This document shows positions 26,518 to 33,830 of a DNA stretch of 34,655 nt, piece after piece. Source of the stretch: Novosphingobium sp. ERN07. Its GTDB lineage: Bacteria; Pseudomonadota; Alphaproteobacteria; Sphingomonadales; Sphingomonadaceae. A model generated the notes under the pieces. It saw nothing but the letters and a program-made list of their open reading frames with translations, did not search any database and was not told where the DNA came from. The translations under genes were made by a program, and so were the position numbers. Location: assembly GCF_012641335.1 (NCBI RefSeq), contig NZ_JABAID010000027.1, forward strand, positions 1 to 34,655, read 5' to 3'. The stretch's first letter is position 1, and each line of letters opens with the position of its first letter.

Positions 26518-26948
26518 AGAGTCATCTCCTTGGGAGTAAACGATCGCTTGGCAAAATGCCAACCGGTTGCAAGCCGCACCGCGCGATCCTCGTAGATGCC
26601 AGACTGGAGGCGCGGCGCAGCGCCAACCGGCTTCAGATATTCGAAAGTATGGGTGATCATATGCGCCGTATCGCCATCTACGGCGATTGAGCCAGGAAAG
26701 GCGCTGAACCAGACCGCTTCAAAACCGTCCATCGCCTGGCTCCAGTTGGAAACGATCGCATCACGCCCGATTTGATCCAACCCCCGGAATGTCCAGACCG
26801 CATCTTCGGTCCAGGATGCGGCAAGCGCGCCGGGATCGCGCCGATTTACAGCGTCACTATAGCTGTCGAGCAGCTCACGAAGTGCCAGACGATCTGCTTC
26901 TGGTCCGGTGAACACTGGCTTTTCCTTGCTGACAGCTTGTTGTGACAT
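26514..26948 (-). CDS. SnoaL-like NTF2-fold protein lacking the usual acid-base pair
   Basis: Protein of about 144 residues, first gene of the nine-gene minus-strand operon. LRELLDSYSDAVNRRD, AASWTEDAVWTF and the Trp-His-Phe region near the end fit the SnoaL-like family. Unlike the other three in the window, the Asp after Y-x4 is Asn35 and no His is seen in the region where the others have it, so a dehydratase mechanism is doubtful. ATG at 26948 with AAGAG upstream gives a normal N-terminus; the frame is open 52 codons further. A binding, isomerase or subunit-like role is possible. Confidence 0.78.
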   Translation of the reverse strand: MSQQAVSKEKPVFTGPEADRLALRELLDSYSDAVNRRDPGALAASWTEDAVWTFRGLDQIGRDAIVSNWSQAMDGFEAVWFSAFPGSIAVDGDTAHMITHTFEYLKPVGAAPRLQSGIYEDRAVRLATGWHFAKRSFTPKEMTL

Positions 26949-27016
26949 GTTGCTCTTGCGGTGTCGTGCACCGCCTTTCACGTCTTTAAGCACAGCTGAT
27001 GGTTTTGTGAACACAT

Positions 27017-27032
27017 AAAAACGATACGCGTT
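27017..27032 (+). repeat. 16-bp direct repeat, copy 1 (promoter region)
   Basis: AAAAACGATACGCGTT occurs here, between the divergent SnoaL and acyl-CoA dehydrogenase genes, and again without a mismatch at 27182. A chance 16-base match this close is very unlikely. The ACGCGT core is itself palindromic. A regulator binding site is the simplest explanation. Confidence 0.6.
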
Positions 27033-27120
27033 ATACAAAAAGACTTTCCTCTCATTCGCTATGCGCTTACCGAAGGAGTCCAGTGGCCCTGCGCGCAGCG
27101 GCACGAGTATGGAGAACCGA

Positions 27121-28197
27121 GTGAATCTTGCCTTTTCTGCCGAACAACGCCAGTTCGCGGATGGACTTGAGCGATTTTGCGAAAAACGATACGCGTTCGA
27201 GAATCGTCGCAGGATGGTTGCAGCAGGTCAGTGGGGCGAGCCGCTGACCTGGACTGCGCTTGCCGAAATGGGCTGTTTCGGAATTGCCGTTGCCGAGGCT
27301 GCAGGCGGCTTCGGCGGCGGAGCAATCGAGATAGGCCTGATGCTGCGAACTCTGGGCCGCTTCCTGGCGATCGAACCGGTTGTAACCGCCGTAGTGGCCG
27401 GAACGTTGCTTAGTGCTGCCAGTGATGCAGAAGATCATATCGCCGCCCTGATCGAAGGCGAGAAACGCTATGCTGCCTGCTTCGGCCTGAGCGACGTCGA
27501 TGGAAGGATCAGCGGGCAGGTACGCAATCTATCGGGTGCCTGGGGAGCAGATCATATACTTGCTGCAACCGATGCGGGGCTGTTCCTGATCGATGCTGGC
27601 GTAGTCGTCATGACGCCTGTCCCCCTTCTTGATGACACCGTGGGCGCGGACTTCATGCTTGACGCTGTGCCTGCAGTGCAGTTGGCCACTGGCCCGGACT
27701 GGTCCTGGCATCGCAACCTTGCCGTAGCGCGCAACGTTATGGCGCGCGGATGGCAAGCATGGGGCGCCATGGAGGGCGCTGTCGCCGCGACGAGCGAATA
27801 CATGCGTACGCGGCAGCAGTTTGGACGGGCACTTGGCACGTTCCAGACCGTGCAGCACCGCGTTGCAGAAATGATCGTCGCGGCCAAGGAGGCAGAAAGC
27901 GCAGCCCTGCTTGGCGCTCTGGTGCTGGAAGCCGCAGGCCCGGGACCGGAGGCACAGCGGGCCCTGGCCGCCATGACAGCGCGGGTCGCAGCGGCCGCAG
28001 CGATCGTGGCTGAAACCGCTGTTCAGCTTCACGGCGGCATGGGCGTGTCCGACGAACTCGACATCGCTGCGCGGTTTCGGCACTTGCAGGCCTACCGGCT
28101 GCTTGCCGATGCCGAATTCCGGCCGACGGAGCAATACATCGCCCATGCGCTGGACTTCCAGCGGCACCGCCATAGCGCTTTGTTGATCGAGGGCTGA
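27121..28197 (+). CDS. acyl-CoA dehydrogenase family protein, probable partner subunit
   Basis: Acyl-CoA dehydrogenase-fold protein of about 358 residues. The start VNLAFSAEQRQF (GTG, GGAG six bases upstream) fits the family; ATG at 27109 would add four residues. The C-terminal half has RQQFGRALGTFQTVQHR and QLHGGMGVSDE. The middle segment lacks the usual TEPxxGSD flavin and substrate motif, reading FGLSDVDG instead. The next gene encodes a second dehydrogenase that keeps the motif. Paired, unequal subunits of this kind form alpha2-beta2 dehydrogenases in steroid side-chain and ring catabolism. It would introduce a double bond into a bulky acyl-CoA. Confidence 0.87.
   Translation: MNLAFSAEQRQFADGLERFCEKRYAFENRRRMVAAGQWGEPLTWTALAEMGCFGIAVAEAAGGFGGGAIEIGLMLRTLGRFLAIEPVVTAVVAGTLLSAASDAEDHIAALIEGEKRYAACFGLSDVDGRISGQVRNLSGAWGADHILAATDAGLFLIDAGVVVMTPVPLLDDTVGADFMLDAVPAVQLATGPDWSWHRNLAVARNVMARGWQAWGAMEGAVAATSEYMRTRQQFGRALGTFQTVQHRVAEMIVAAKEAESAALLGALVLEAAGPGPEAQRALAAMTARVAAAAAIVAETAVQLHGGMGVSDELDIAARFRHLQAYRLLADAEFRPTEQYIAHALDFQRHRHSALLIEG
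27182..27197 (+). repeat. 16-bp direct repeat, copy 2 (inside acyl-CoA dehydrogenase gene)
   Basis: Second exact copy of AAAAACGATACGCGTT, 165 bases downstream of the first, near codon 21 of the acyl-CoA dehydrogenase. It encodes part of CEKRYAFE. A second operator within the first codons is one reading. Confidence 0.55.
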
Positions 28198-28201
28198 GCA
28201 A

Positions 28202-29341
28202 ATGGACCTGTTGCTTGATGCCGAACAGCGCCGCTTTCGTGACGAGGTTCGGACTTTCCTCGATGAGAGGCTGACCGATGAACTGCGCGATGGCCAGTCG
28301 CGCACGATCGGGGTTTATCCCGAACCAGATCTCTCGTTGGCATGGCAGCGGATCCTGCTTGAAAAAGGCTGGGCCGCGCCGACATGGCCCACAAAATTCG
28401 GCGGGACCGGCTGGTCGCCGCTCGAAAGGTTCATCTTCGAAAACGAGTGCGCGCAGGCCGGCGCACCGCTGGTTTATCCGATCGGGATGCGCCTGGTAGC
28501 GCCGGTGCTGATGGAGTTCGGATCACCCGAACAACAGCAGCGCTGGCTGCCGCAGATCCTTTCGGGCGAGGATTACTGGTGCCAAGGCTTTTCAGAGCCT
28601 GGTGCCGGGTCCGACCTTGCATCTCTGCGGACCCGGGCAACGCGTGAGGGTGACAGCTACCGCATCAACGGTTCGAAGATGTGGACCACACATGCGCATC
28701 ACGCGAACCGCATGTTTGCACTGGTTCGCACAGCCGAGACCGAGCGGCCGCAACAGGGGATCAGCTTTGTCGTCATTGACCTTCACCAACCTGGTGTAGA
28801 TATCCGGCCGATCATTTCGATTGGCGGCGATCACGATGTGAATCAGGTGTTCCTCACCGACGTCGTTATTCCCGCTGACAACCTGATTGGCGAGGAAAAC
28901 CACGGTTGGACTTACGCCAAGTACCTGTTGGAGTTCGAACGCGGCACGGGCCTGTTCTCCGGCCGCTTGCGCGCGTCGCTGCGCCGGGCCGAAGCGGCGC
29001 TGAATGGACCACCATCTGCGCACCAGCAGCGCCTGATTGCCGAAGTGGCCATGGAGCTCGATGTCTTCGAGATGTTCGAGCTTTCCGTGGTCGGCACGTT
29101 GCCCAACGGCGGCGCCCCAGGGCCGGTGTCTTCGGTACTGAAACTGCGTGCAAGCCGGCTCAAGCAGACGGTCAGCCAGCTCGGCGTGGCCTTGCTCGGC
29201 GCGGATGGGGTGCGCCGGGTTCCGGGGTCGACTGAGGACGTGCTGATCACCGACTACCTGAATGCGCGGGCCGCAACGATTTTTGGCGGAGCGGCAGAAG
29301 TGCAGCTTGGCATCATCGCCAAGGCGCTGGGCGAACTATAG
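28202..29341 (+). CDS. acyl-CoA dehydrogenase family protein
   Basis: Dehydrogenase of 379 residues. The flavin and substrate motif SEPGAGSD is at 131-138 and WTTHAHHA follows. Near the C-terminus the segment that reads IYEG with the catalytic Glu in medium-chain acyl-CoA dehydrogenase is IFGG here, so that Glu is missing; a Glu in LEFERG could serve instead, as in some other members (inference). The start is 4 bases after the previous stop. It probably forms a heteromeric enzyme with the preceding gene product, each supplying features the other lacks. Confidence 0.9.
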   Translation: MDLLLDAEQRRFRDEVRTFLDERLTDELRDGQSRTIGVYPEPDLSLAWQRILLEKGWAAPTWPTKFGGTGWSPLERFIFENECAQAGAPLVYPIGMRLVAPVLMEFGSPEQQQRWLPQILSGEDYWCQGFSEPGAGSDLASLRTRATREGDSYRINGSKMWTTHAHHANRMFALVRTAETERPQQGISFVVIDLHQPGVDIRPIISIGGDHDVNQVFLTDVVIPADNLIGEENHGWTYAKYLLEFERGTGLFSGRLRASLRRAEAALNGPPSAHQQRLIAEVAMELDVFEMFELSVVGTLPNGGAPGPVSSVLKLRASRLKQTVSQLGVALLGADGVRRVPGSTEDVLITDYLNARAATIFGGAAEVQLGIIAKALGEL

Positions 29342-29355
29342 CGAAGGAGCATCTT

Positions 29356-30126
29356 GTGCCCGTTTCGACCCATACGCAACTTGCCTCACCTGATGCCAGC
29401 GATGCGGATTATCAGGTGCGCCGGGAACTGGCGGCCTGCTACCGGCTAGCTCACCATTACCGCATGACCGACGGCATCGCGACGCACATTTCCGCCCGCC
29501 TGCCCGGCCCCGGCCATCGCATCCTGATCAATCCTTTTGGTGCACTCTTCAACGAGGTGACCGCAAGCAGCCTCGTTGAAGTAAACCTTGACGGCGAGGT
29601 GCTGTCGCGCGGCGGCGTGATCAATCCGGCGGGGTTCCTGATTCATTCGACTATCCACGCTGCCCGGCCCGATGTCGTTTGTGTGATGCATACCCATACT
29701 GCCGCAGGTGTGGCAGTGTCCGCACAGGAACACGGCCTGCTGCCCATCAGCCAACAGGCGCTCGTGATCGGCCAACGGTTGGCGTACCACGATTATGAGG
29801 GCGTCGCACTGGCGCAGGCCGAACGGATTACGCTGGCCCGCGATCTTGGTGACAAGGCGGTGCTCATCCTGCGCAATCATGGCCTGCTCACCGCAGGCAG
29901 TTCGGTTGGTGAGGCGTTCTGGCTGATGATGACCACACAGCGTGCGTGCGAGATCCAGGTCGCGGCGCTGGCCGGCGGCACTCCGTTGCGGATGCTGGGG
30001 CAGGACATACAGGATCTCGTTGCAGCACAACTTGATGAGGCGACGATGGGGAACGCGCCTGGCACGCTCGACTGGATTGCCCTGATGCGCGAAGTCGAAC
30101 GGATTGCGCCAGATTATGCCGACTGA
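29356..30126 (+). CDS. class II aldolase/adducin family protein
   Basis: Protein of 256 residues with the class II aldolase/adducin fold. The metal-binding pair MHTHT and a later His in RNHGLL match the zinc ligands of fuculose-phosphate aldolase-like enzymes; DGIATHISAR and NPFGALFNE near the N-terminus are typical. GTG at 29356 follows AAGGAG at a good distance. The last 11 bases overlap the GMC oxidoreductase start. It may cleave a hydroxylated keto intermediate by retro-aldol reaction or act as a decarboxylase; both reactions are known in the family. Its location after two acyl-CoA dehydrogenases favours a lower-pathway role. Confidence 0.88.
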   Translation: MPVSTHTQLASPDASDADYQVRRELAACYRLAHHYRMTDGIATHISARLPGPGHRILINPFGALFNEVTASSLVEVNLDGEVLSRGGVINPAGFLIHSTIHAARPDVVCVMHTHTAAGVAVSAQEHGLLPISQQALVIGQRLAYHDYEGVALAQAERITLARDLGDKAVLILRNHGLLTAGSSVGEAFWLMMTTQRACEIQVAALAGGTPLRMLGQDIQDLVAAQLDEATMGNAPGTLDWIALMREVERIAPDYAD

Positions 30127-31738
30127 GCAGACGTGGGATTACATCGTGGTCGGCGCAGGATCGGCCGGGTGCGTGATGGCGGATCGCCTTTCGCGCAACC
30201 CGAAGCACCGCGTCCTGTTGCTGGAAGCCGGTGGCCGCGATACCAGCCCCTTGATTCACATGCCCAAGGGCATCGGTAAGCTGGTACTGGATCCGCGCCA
30301 TGCCTGGGTGTATCCGGTGAGCCAACCGCGCATGCCGGGGCAACCCGCGACCGAGACCTGGGTGCGCGGGCGGGGCTTGGGTGGATCGTCTTCGATCAAC
30401 GGCATGATCTGGATGCACGGCCAGCCCGAAGACTACGATGCGTGGGAGCGTGCCGGAGCAACCGGCTGGAATTGGCAGGTAATGCGCGCTGCGTTCAAGG
30501 CCGTGGAAGATCACGAACTCGGCACGGGCCCGGCGCGCGGGGTCGGCGGACCTGTATACATATCGACTGGCAAATTCCGCTATCCATTGGCTGAAGCCGC
30601 GATCCGAGCGGGCGAACAGATGGGCCTGCAACGCAAGGCCGACCTCAACGACGAAGAGCAGGAAGGCATCGGCTACTTTCCGCACAATATCCGCAAGGGC
30701 CGCCGGCAAAGCGCCGCGGTGGCGTTTCTGCGGCCAGCGATGCACCGCCCGAACCTGACTGTATTGACCGAGGTCGAGGTGGATCGCATCGTCTTCAGTG
30801 GCAAGCGCGCCGCTGCCGTAAAAGCCCGAACTGCCCGGGGCGAAGGAACATATCTGGTGGACGGTGAAGTCATCCTGTGCGCGGGGGCAATCGTCAGTCC
30901 GGCAATCCTGCAACGGTCGGGTATCGGCCCGGCGAACGTTCTGTTCCAAGCCGGAGTGCCAGTGCTCGTTTCGAGCCCGGCGGTCGGCAAGAACCTGCGA
31001 GACCATCTCGGGTTGTCTGTTGCTTTCCGCCTGAAAGGCAATGACCGCGGCAACAACTTTCAGTTCCGTAAAATTGGACTGGTTTGCAACCTCGTGCGCT
31101 ACGCGGTGGCGAGGAATGGACCGATGGCGACGGGCCCTTACGAAATCGGTGCTTTTGTGCGTTCGATGCCCGATGCGGTGCGGCCCGATCTGCAATTGTA
31201 TGTCGGTGCATTCTCATTCGCGCGGAACCTTGATCCCAACTTTCCTGTACAACTGAGCGCGGTAGAAAAAGAGCCAGGATTGACAATCTACGGCCAGATG
31301 CTGCAACCGGAATCGACAGGCTCGGTCGCAATCACTGGCCCCGACCCGGCAGCACCGCTGGCGATCACACCCAACTGGCTGACCACGTCGCGAGATCAGG
31401 CCGGCGCTGTGGCGATGGTGAGGACCATCCGTCAGCTGGCATCACAGCCTGCCTTGGCCGGGTCGCTGGGAGAGGAACTGGTACCCGGAAAAGACGTGAA
31501 CAGCGATGCTGACATCCTGCAGGCAGTTCGGCAACTTTCGCGTGCGGGAACGCATGCCACCGGGAGCTGCGCCATGGGCGGGCTTGAAGCCGCGCTTGAC
31601 CCCGACTGCCGGGTGCGCGGCGTCGATGGCATAAGGGTCATCGATTGCGGTTCGATGCCCGGACTGGTTTCGGGCAACACCAATGGCCCGGCGATCGCTT
31701 TTGCCTGGGCCATGGCGGATCGGATGGGTCTGGCCTAA
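30116..31738 (+). CDS. GMC family oxidoreductase (choline dehydrogenase-like)
   Basis: FAD-dependent alcohol oxidase or dehydrogenase of about 540 residues. The FAD-binding GAGSAG is at residues 13-18, the GMC signatures appear as GRGLGGSSSINGMIW and GAIVSPAILQRSGIGP, and the active-site His480 lies in GTHATGSCAMG with a C-terminal Asn in GNTNGP. Length is normal. The ATG has no clear ribosome site and overlaps the aldolase stop by 11 bases, so it probably relies on translational coupling. It would oxidise a primary alcohol or a ring hydroxyl to the carbonyl. It closes the 27121-31738 operon. Confidence 0.92.
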   Translation: MPTEQTWDYIVVGAGSAGCVMADRLSRNPKHRVLLLEAGGRDTSPLIHMPKGIGKLVLDPRHAWVYPVSQPRMPGQPATETWVRGRGLGGSSSINGMIWMHGQPEDYDAWERAGATGWNWQVMRAAFKAVEDHELGTGPARGVGGPVYISTGKFRYPLAEAAIRAGEQMGLQRKADLNDEEQEGIGYFPHNIRKGRRQSAAVAFLRPAMHRPNLTVLTEVEVDRIVFSGKRAAAVKARTARGEGTYLVDGEVILCAGAIVSPAILQRSGIGPANVLFQAGVPVLVSSPAVGKNLRDHLGLSVAFRLKGNDRGNNFQFRKIGLVCNLVRYAVARNGPMATGPYEIGAFVRSMPDAVRPDLQLYVGAFSFARNLDPNFPVQLSAVEKEPGLTIYGQMLQPESTGSVAITGPDPAAPLAITPNWLTTSRDQAGAVAMVRTIRQLASQPALAGSLGEELVPGKDVNSDADILQAVRQLSRAGTHATGSCAMGGLEAALDPDCRVRGVDGIRVIDCGSMPGLVSGNTNGPAIAFAWAMADRMGLA

Positions 31739-31751
31739 AACGCCCGACGCT

Positions 31752-31769
31752 ACGCCTGCGTTCAGGCGT
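31752..31769. terminator. hairpin between convergent genes
   Basis: ACGCCTG (31752-31758) pairs perfectly with CAGGCGT (31763-31769) across a CGTT loop. It covers the stop of the TetR gene and lies 13 bases after the GMC stop. No T run follows on the plus strand and only GTTTT further on the minus strand, so termination strength is uncertain. Confidence 0.4.
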
Positions 31770-32505
31770 CCTCAACCTCGGCAGGTGCCGGGGCTTCAAC
31801 GCTTGGATCGAACACTGGTTTGGGAAACTCGGGCAGCTTTCCGGTGGCGTGCAACTGTTCCATCATCGCTGCCGCCATAGCACGCTCCTCGCCTTTCAAG
31901 ATGCCAAGGGCATAAGACAGAACCGCATTGACCAGCCGCGGGATGTATTGCTCATCGGTCAACCGACCGACCGCCCAGTCGTTAATGGTGGCGTATTCAA
32001 TATTGGCAAAATCACCGGCGGCAATCTCTACATTGATCCACGGTTGCAGCCCGCCTTCGCGATGTAGCCGGTCGAGCCACTGGCGAAGATTAAGGAAAAC
32101 CATCGATCGCAGGGCATTCCACACATCCGGCGAAATGCTCGGCGAAAAATACAGCGAAACTACCGCTTTCGTATAGTTGCGGGCGCGCAGATTACGCGTG
32201 TTCACCGCTATCAATCGGTCAATAATGCCGTTGAGCGTGTCAACTTCGGTCCGGTAGCGAATGTAACGATTTACATCCTCATAGGCTTCGCGAATGGCTA
32301 GCGCGATCAGGCGATCCTTGCTCTGAAACGCGTTGTAAAGCGTGCGCTGTGCGACATCGGCATTGCGGCACAATAATCGAACGCTGAAGCCGTCAAGGCC
32401 AACGTCGGCAATCATACGCCGCGCTTCGGTGAGGATGCGCTTGCGTCGCTGATGTATCGAAGCGCTGGAATAGACGGCCTTACGCTCTGGATTTCCGGTC
32501 AGCAT
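31762..32505 (-). CDS. TetR/AcrR family transcriptional regulator
   Basis: Regulator of 247 residues. RKRILTEARRMIADVGLDG leads into the helix-turn-helix VRLLCRNADVAQRTLYNAFQSKDRL, the expected TetR layout. The C-terminal domain is helical and ends with a Pro/Glu/Ala-rich tail. GGGG lies four bases before the ATG. The gene converges with the GMC gene and diverges from an SDR gene across 172 bp containing a long inverted repeat. It is therefore a candidate repressor of that SDR, of itself, and perhaps of the neighbouring operons. It is not closely similar to the TetR at 17183. Confidence 0.9.
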   Translation of the reverse strand: MLTGNPERKAVYSSASIHQRRKRILTEARRMIADVGLDGFSVRLLCRNADVAQRTLYNAFQSKDRLIALAIREAYEDVNRYIRYRTEVDTLNGIIDRLIAVNTRNLRARNYTKAVVSLYFSPSISPDVWNALRSMVFLNLRQWLDRLHREGGLQPWINVEIAAGDFANIEYATINDWAVGRLTDEQYIPRLVNAVLSYALGILKGEERAMAAAMMEQLHATGKLPEFPKPVFDPSVEAPAPAEVEDA

Positions 32506-32555
32506 AACGCCCCCACAGGACTTGATCGCCCGGCAATCTCAAATTGCATGTAATA

Positions 32556-32638
32556 CTACTTTCTGTCGCATGTCGAAGCGATCATGCCGGGAGAACGTGC
32601 TTCGATCAAGGCTTGTCGCCAGCAGCGACGGAAAGTAG
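32556..32638. promoter_or_regulatory. long imperfect inverted repeat upstream of SDR
   Basis: CTACTTTCTGTCGC (32556-32569) pairs with GCGACGGAAAGTAG (32625-32638), 13 of 14 bases matching. Inside, TCGAAGC (32573-32579) pairs with GCTTCGA (32599-32605). GCATGT outside the left arm is mirrored by ACATGC outside the right arm. It may be two regulator sites or a folded leader RNA for the SDR gene. Confidence 0.55.
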
Positions 32639-32677
32639 GACATGCTATCATTTTTGATTGTTGAGAAAGGCGTTCAA

Positions 32678-33490
32678 ATGGGCAGGCTGGACGGTAAAGT
32701 AGCGATCATCACGGGCGGGGCGCGCGGGCTAGGCGAAGCGGATGCTCGCGTGTTTGTGCGCGAAGGCGCGCGGGTTATTCTCACCGATGTCGACGCCGAG
32801 GCCGGCGCCGCAGTCGCGGCAGAACTGGGCAGTGCGGCGCGGTTTTACCGGCACGATGTTCGGGACGAAGCACAGTGGATCGCATTGATGACAGATGTTC
32901 GCGGCCGTGAGGGCCGCCTTGACGTTCTGGTGAACAATGCCGGTGTGGTTCGGCCATCTACCCCCGAAACGATCGAACTGGACGACCTCCAGTTTACGCT
33001 CGATGTCAGCGTCTACGGGACGATCTGGGGTTGCAAGCACGCCATTCCACTTATGCGCGAGGGCGGTTGTGGTTCAATCATCAACCTTTCGTCGATAACT
33101 GCGGTGCAAGGTCATCCTCGGTCTGCAGCTTATACCGCAGCAAAGGGTGCGATTGATGCTTACAGCCGTTCGGTCGCCGTGTACTGCGCGCAGCTGGGCC
33201 TTCCGATCCGTTGCAACGCGCTGCTTCCCGACCGGATCGATACACCTATGGTGCGGTCGATGGCGGTTGCAACCAGCACAATGGATGCGGCGCTGGCCGA
33301 TAATGGCCCTGCGCTGGGCGAAAACGCGCATGGGCAAGTGGGCGACGTTGCCAACCTTGCGCTGTTCCTCGCTTCGGACGAATCTGCGTTCATCAGCGGC
33401 CAGTCGTTCGTCATCGACAATACATCGTCGATCACCAAAGGCGCTGTTCCACCAAAACTTGTCCGCAAATTCGGCCAAAGCACGACCTAG
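32678..33490 (+). CDS. SDR family oxidoreductase (paralogue of the 4886 SDR)
   Basis: SDR of about 270 residues with TGGARGLG, VNNAG and a complete Ser-Tyr-Lys set (NLSSIT, YTAAK). Asp in ILTDVD suggests NAD(H) preference. MGRLDGKVAI at 32678 is the family-like N-terminus and is preceded by AAAGG; ATG at 32642 would add 12 residues. It shares WGCKHAIP, AKGAIDAYSR and DTPMVRS-type blocks with the SDR at 4886, which ends the first operon nearly 28 kb away. It stands alone, divergent from a TetR gene, and is followed by mobile-element remains. A hydroxyl-oxidising role is likely. Confidence 0.88.
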   Translation: MGRLDGKVAIITGGARGLGEADARVFVREGARVILTDVDAEAGAAVAAELGSAARFYRHDVRDEAQWIALMTDVRGREGRLDVLVNNAGVVRPSTPETIELDDLQFTLDVSVYGTIWGCKHAIPLMREGGCGSIINLSSITAVQGHPRSAAYTAAKGAIDAYSRSVAVYCAQLGLPIRCNALLPDRIDTPMVRSMAVATSTMDAALADNGPALGENAHGQVGDVANLALFLASDESAFISGQSFVIDNTSSITKGAVPPKLVRKFGQSTT

Positions 33491-33576
33491 CAATACTTTG
33501 GCAGAAGCGTGGTTTTTGGGATTCCCAAGGATGGATTTCGCTGATTCCTGGAGAGTTCGCTTGACGAAGGCTGGCT

Positions 33577-33830
33577 ATGAACAAGGACCGGCGGGCGGAT
33601 CTGGAGCGGTGGCTCGCTCCGCTTTTGGGTGGGCTGGGTAACAAGATGCGACGTCGGATGCGCCCGGCTTACATCGCAGGCCTGATTTGCCCGGGCGATC
33701 GCAAGAGCATCCAGCCCATGGCGGCCGGTCAGACGAGATTGTTTACGATCGGCTGCATCATTTCATTGGAGCCGCCCTGTAGAACACCGCTCCGATGGAA
33801 GCCACGGTAAGCGCCTTGCGGCCCTTTTGA
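33577..33830 (+). pseudogene. IS701-family transposase remnant
   Basis: The first frame reads RWLAPLLGGLG and PAYIAGLICPGDRKSIQPMA, matching the N-terminus of IS701-type transposases. Around 33725-33735 the frame shifts by one base, and the match continues as YDRLHHFIGAAL. There a TAG (33780-33782) stands where the family usually has Trp, and NTAPMEATVSALRPF follows up to 33827. Only about 80 of roughly 400 expected residues remain. It is a dead fragment; no intact ends were found. Confidence 0.75.

Noticed and set aside
29888..31195. 435-codon minus-strand frame opposite the aldolase and GMC genes
   Set aside because: No family features; the plus-strand genes have intact catalytic motifs.
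33508..33531. TTGGGA/TCCCAA hairpin after the last SDR
   Set aside because: The T run precedes rather than follows the stem on the plus strand, so it does not look like a terminator for the SDR.
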